DNA from: Orobanche coerulescens
Taxonomy: Eukaryota; Streptophyta; Magnoliopsida; Lamiales; Orobanchaceae
DNA length: 64,000 nucleotides
Assembly (NCBI GenBank): GCA_033398695.1
Contig: CM065819.1
Coordinates: 1,475,501-1,539,500, forward strand
Reading direction: 5' to 3'
Shown here piece after piece: positions 60,965 through 64,000 of the stretch. The translations under genes were made by a program, and so were the position numbers. The notes beneath the pieces are model-generated. The model was not told the origin of the DNA, searched no databases, and saw nothing but the letters and a program-made list of their open reading frames with translations. Within the stretch, counting starts at the first letter, position 1. Every line of letters begins with the position of its first letter.

Positions 60965-61325
60965 AAATTTTGGCGTCGTTGCCGGGGAACGGTGTGAAAT
61001 TAATTTTATTTTCTGAGTTGAATTTTTATTTATTTATATTTTTTTTAAACAACAGTTTGTTTTTATATTTTTTATTTTTAGATAGCAGTTTTTTTATTCC
61101 GATTTTTTTAATTTGACGATTTTACACCTTTGGGTCACCCAGTGTCAATTCTGAAAATTCATAAAAGTAGTCAGTTGTGCACTAATCCGCTTGTTTTAGT
61201 TTTGCATGATTACAAGGTCACGTGGAGATAAAAACTTACAGTATTTTCTGAAAATTAGCAAACGAGGTCGAGTTTTTAGGCGAAGAACAAGAGAAAACAG
61301 ATAAGAGAAGGCCCTCATCTCGAAC
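60965..61325 (+). other. primer site and leader of the third unit
   Basis: The primer site reads TGGCGTCGTTGCCGGGGA (60971-60988), one C to T change from the other two. The leader contains the altered palindrome at 61123-61147. An in-frame start equivalent to 38364 exists upstream, but a stop (AGATAAGAG shift region) separates it from the gag frame at 61326. Confidence 0.7.
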
Positions 61326-62259
61326 ATGGCCGCCAATTCACAGCAATTTGGTTATCGTGAAAGTCCCATGAAAATGGTGAAGGAGGTACATGACTCGTCT
61401 ATTGAGGATAAGCTGACCGAATTAACCTCCTTTGTCAGAAAAATTGCTGTAGGAAATTCGCAGGTCATGCCGTGCCGAATTTGTCAAACCACGGAGCACA
61501 CCACCGAGCATTGCAAGATATTATTGGATGAGATTGAGGCAGATGCCAATGCGGTCAGTACTGAAAATTTTTATGGAAGGAAATATGATCCATACTCCAA
61601 AACATATAATCCAGGATGGAGAGATCATCCAAATTTTAAGTGGAAACCGCAGCAAGAGGAGCCTCAGCAGAATAAGGGCCAATTTTACAAGCCGTCGTCG
61701 GAAAATTCAAGTCCATCACTCGAGGAGATGATGAAAGCCCTCATTTCAAACACGATGCAGTTTCAGCAAAGCATGAGCCGATTTCAGCACGACACTCAGT
61801 CGAGCATTAAAAATATTGAAAATCAAATAAGCCAACTTCCTACCTCAGTGAGTCGATTGGAGAGCCAAAACAGTGGGAAACTATTCTCCCCATCGGAGGC
61901 AAATCCTAGGAACGTTAGTGCCATCACCTTGAGAAGTGGAACAAAGCTGGAGAACCCCCAGAAAACCGAGAAAAATATGAACGAGGAAGGCGAGAAACGA
62001 AAATCTACTCTCGGTGACCTTTGGGTCACCCGGTGTCAAGCAGCACCAGTGTTGAACCGCTATGGACAAAGTAAATTCTTCTCATATTGGCGCTGTGAGC
62101 GTACCTTTTCCTTTCAGGATAAAGAAAGCTGCAACGGACAACAAGGAAAATCAAGATTTAGATGTGTCTCATAAAGTGCAAATCCATATACCATCAAGCG
62201 ATGCAATTAAGCGGATTTTGAGCGACGAGGTTGAAGAAGTATTCTTGATTGATGAGATC
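61326..62259 (+). pseudogene. gag: Athila-like gag, third unit, frameshifted and cut by G6
   Basis: The frame from MAANSQQFG carries the same knuckle CRICQTTEHTTEHC and DPYSKTYNPGW as the middle unit. Near 62010-62060 small indels at the palindrome site shift the frame. The original frame continues as VNSSHIGAVSVPFPF from 62062 until the G6 LTR at 62260. It stops at the point equivalent to 39422 in the middle unit. Confidence 0.85.
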
Positions 62260-62571
62260 TGTAATATCCAGTATTTTTCTTTCCCTTGTATTTTCATTTT
62301 TGGTATATTTCTCGGTCATAGTGACCCTCGTGTATCTTTCAGTATGTCCTTCCTGTCAACTGTGAACTGTACTCTCGTTATTGTTCATTGTTTCAACTTT
62401 CCTCATATGAGTTCGACTTTGTTAGATCACCATTAATTTTTGGTGACTCCAAAAATTCTAAATCTTTGCAATATTATAGAAAATCGAGTTAGCTTTCCAA
62501 TGGTTTAAACGGTGAGTCAATCGGGGTCCGGACGAGAGAATTATGGTCGTTTCAGTTTTTGGCCGATCACT

Positions 62572-62853
62572 GCCGACCGGACCCGACCGTGTCGGCCGAC
62601 ACGGCCCGTGCCGTACTCGTCCGGAAATGCAATAGTTTCTGCCGACCGAACTCGGCCGTGTCATCCGACACGGCCCGTGCCGTACTCTTCCGGATAAGCG
62701 AAGCGATCGCCAGACGCCGACCGTGTCCCGAGGACACGGTCGAGTCGTCTTGAAGTCGGCTTCGACGAGTCAGCATCGGAGGGCCCTACGCGCCGCGACC
62801 GTGTCAGCGGGACACGTTCGAGTCCTGTCGGCCAAGCGTGCAACACGGCCGTG
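62572..62853 (+). repeat. U3 CCGTGTC/GACACGG inverted repeats in G6
   Basis: CCGTGTCGGCCGACACGG (62587-62604) is a perfect palindrome. Relatives with 4-5-base spacers lie at 62656, 62721 and 62799, and CACGGCCGTG at 62844. The first two sit in a repeat of about 70 bp. The cluster ends about 40 bases before the TATA box. Confidence 0.88.
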
Positions 62854-62893
62854 CCCGGCCGGCGCAGGCCGTGTCCGGCAGGCGATCAACCCA

Positions 62894-62902
62894 TATAAAA
62901 GG
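62894..62902 (+). promoter_or_regulatory. TATA box of the G6 LTR
   Basis: TATAAAAGG lies about 635 bases into the LTR, directly after the inverted-repeat cluster. Confidence 0.8.
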
Positions 62903-62979
62903 CCTATGAGGCGTTTTTCTTGCCATTTTCACCTTCTTCCTCTCCTCTTCCGCGGTGGGCGTGTTCTAAGCTTGAAGCC

Positions 62980-62996
62980 ATGTTGTTTAACAACAT
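62980..62996 (+). other. 5' transcript hairpin of G6
   Basis: ATGTTGTTTAACAACAT is a perfect palindrome about 80 bases after the TATA box. The G3 version differs in the loop but keeps the stem. Confidence 0.65.
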
Positions 62997-63578
62997 ATCC
63001 ATGGAGTTCTTGAGGTTATATCATCAATAATCCGTCCGATATCATCCCTTGATCCAGCGAATCAAGGTTAGATCCTTAGAACCCTACTTTTGGTAAAATT
63101 GGGGGTTTTCGTGTTTTTGTCCGATTCGTTCCGTTTTATTGATTAATTCATGATGAATATGATTAATCTTGTTGGTATTCTTAGTTTCCCTACGGATTCA
63201 TGGTATATTTCGTGATTTTTACGGAATCGAGAGGGTTTGGTTGTGGCCCGCCCTCGTTGTTGTTTATATACGAATATACATGAATCGTAGCCGGGTTTTC
63301 GGGTGTATTCCAATTCCATATTCATTTAGAAATGGTTGTGATTGTATTCTTCGAATCGTTAGGTTCGGTTTCATTGGTTCCTAGCGTTCGTCGGTGACTT
63401 TCCTTTCCGTTCGTTGCGTCGTCAATAATTCAAGGCCATTATTTTTGTTAACCTTTATGCTTAACGTGAAATGGTTATGTATATTGTGTGTGATTTGCTC
63501 ACCTCGGGTGGGTCCGACGGGATCACGGAGGGAATCTATGGCTTCGTCCTAGATTCATGAGTTTGATTCGCTTCTTGA

Positions 63579-63728
63579 CTCGGGAGGGTCCTTAGAGGCC
63601 TCGAGTGGGATTCGTGGCTTCGTCCGGTCTAGGTGACGTGTGGTGCTTGACTTGTTTTATGAATGTGGCCAGCTCGGGAGGGTCCTTAGAGGCCTCGAGT
63701 GGGATTCGTGGCTTCGTCCGGTCTAGGC
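63579..63728 (+). repeat. 94-bp tandem repeat in the G6 LTR
   Basis: CTCGGGAGGGTCCTTAGAGG begins at 63579 and 63673. A divergent third unit lies before it near 63501. Confidence 0.85.
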
Positions 63729-64000
63729 AAATTAATTGTATTTATTTATTTAGGAAAAGACATGTCTTGTTTTGGTTTTCGAAATGATATTGGTGCATGT
63801 ACTATGAAATGTGTAAGCGATTGGTTTGCCTTGATTACTTGTACTAGCGTAATTGCTAACCCCTCTGGGGACCCGTTTTGGGGAAATTCTTGTTATGGAT
63901 TTCGGGTTATGATTATCCGGACGGCGGGCACACAGACGATCTGAGGATGTTGGCCAGGGTCGTTGACATGTGCATTTGGGTCTTTCTATTTCTTTCATCC

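Larger units (their letters stand above)
34655..62259 (+). mobile_element. A: Athila-like tandem array (three LTRs, two gag interiors)
   Basis: The order is LTR-a, 192-bp interior, LTR-b, gag interior, LTR-c, gag interior cut by G6. The LTRs are direct repeats starting TGATCGGTAG. The primer site TGGCGCCGTTGCCGGGGA (Asp-tRNA type), the gag phrase KYDPYSKTYN and the GAGGACAAGCA 3' motif are Athila hallmarks. No pol is present. G4 and G5 are inserted in the middle interior. The left 5 bases AGAGT (34650-34654) predict a matching duplication beyond the window. Confidence 0.9.
62260..64000 (+). mobile_element. G6: Ty3/gypsy LTR, continues past the window
   Basis: It starts TGTAATATCC after AGATC (62255-62259) and interrupts the third gag. 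It holds inverted repeats in U3, a TATA box, the ATGTTGTTTAACAACAT hairpin, a tandem repeat and a weak form of the double hairpin near 63843-63885. The tandem unit CTCGGGAGGGTCC is shared with G3 (23519). The LTR end is outside the window, so a solo LTR or a full element cannot be told apart. Confidence 0.85.

Overview
The window reads as intergenic heterochromatin of a flowering plant, probably a eudicot. The lineage cannot be named from the sequence. Almost all of it is LTR retrotransposons inserted into one another. I see no intact host gene, no tRNA or rRNA gene and no CRISPR. The only possible non-retroelement gene is a decayed, multi-exon plant transposase-like relic at about 3994-5793 (minus).

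I use local names. G1 to G6 are Ty3/gypsy elements with TGTAAYAYCC...TGTTACA-type ends and a Met-tRNA-type primer site where one is visible. They resemble Tekay/Del chromoviruses but carry gag at most. C1 is a decayed Ty1/copia element. T1 is a gag-only gypsy element of Tat type. A is an Athila-like tandem array of three LTRs and two gag interiors.

Layout: G1 (1-3957, plus, left end outside the window); transposase-like relic (3994-5793); G2 (6452-13729, minus), whose 5' LTR is cut by C1; C1 (13730-34654, plus), which holds a hAT-type MITE in its protease (18208-18971) and G3 in its RNase H (21614-34051, plus, target duplication GATAC); T1 (27004-31425, minus) inside the 3' LTR of G3; array A (34655-62259, plus), which cuts the 3' LTR of C1 and holds G4 (39976-49156, minus, duplication CTGGG) and G5 (49549-58507, minus, duplication CTTAC); G6 (62260 to beyond 64000, plus), which cuts the third unit of A. 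This order predicts that the missing right halves of G6, A, C1 and G2 lie in that sequence beyond the right edge.

No gypsy element shows protease, reverse transcriptase or integrase. They look like non-autonomous TR-GAG or LARD-type elements that would depend on proteins supplied in trans. G4 is extreme, with 4.4-kb LTRs around a 387-bp interior without a gene.

Four structural regularities recur across the families and are the main points of interest. (1) Clusters of short palindromes, with a different word per family, fill the U3 just upstream of a TATA box. (2) Two tandem RNA hairpins with compensating stem changes lie in the 3' half of the LTR. (3) A hairpin with compensating changes sits directly before the polypurine tract. 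(4) A second, decayed polypurine tract plus LTR edge follows gag, some hundreds of bases before the true 3' LTR.
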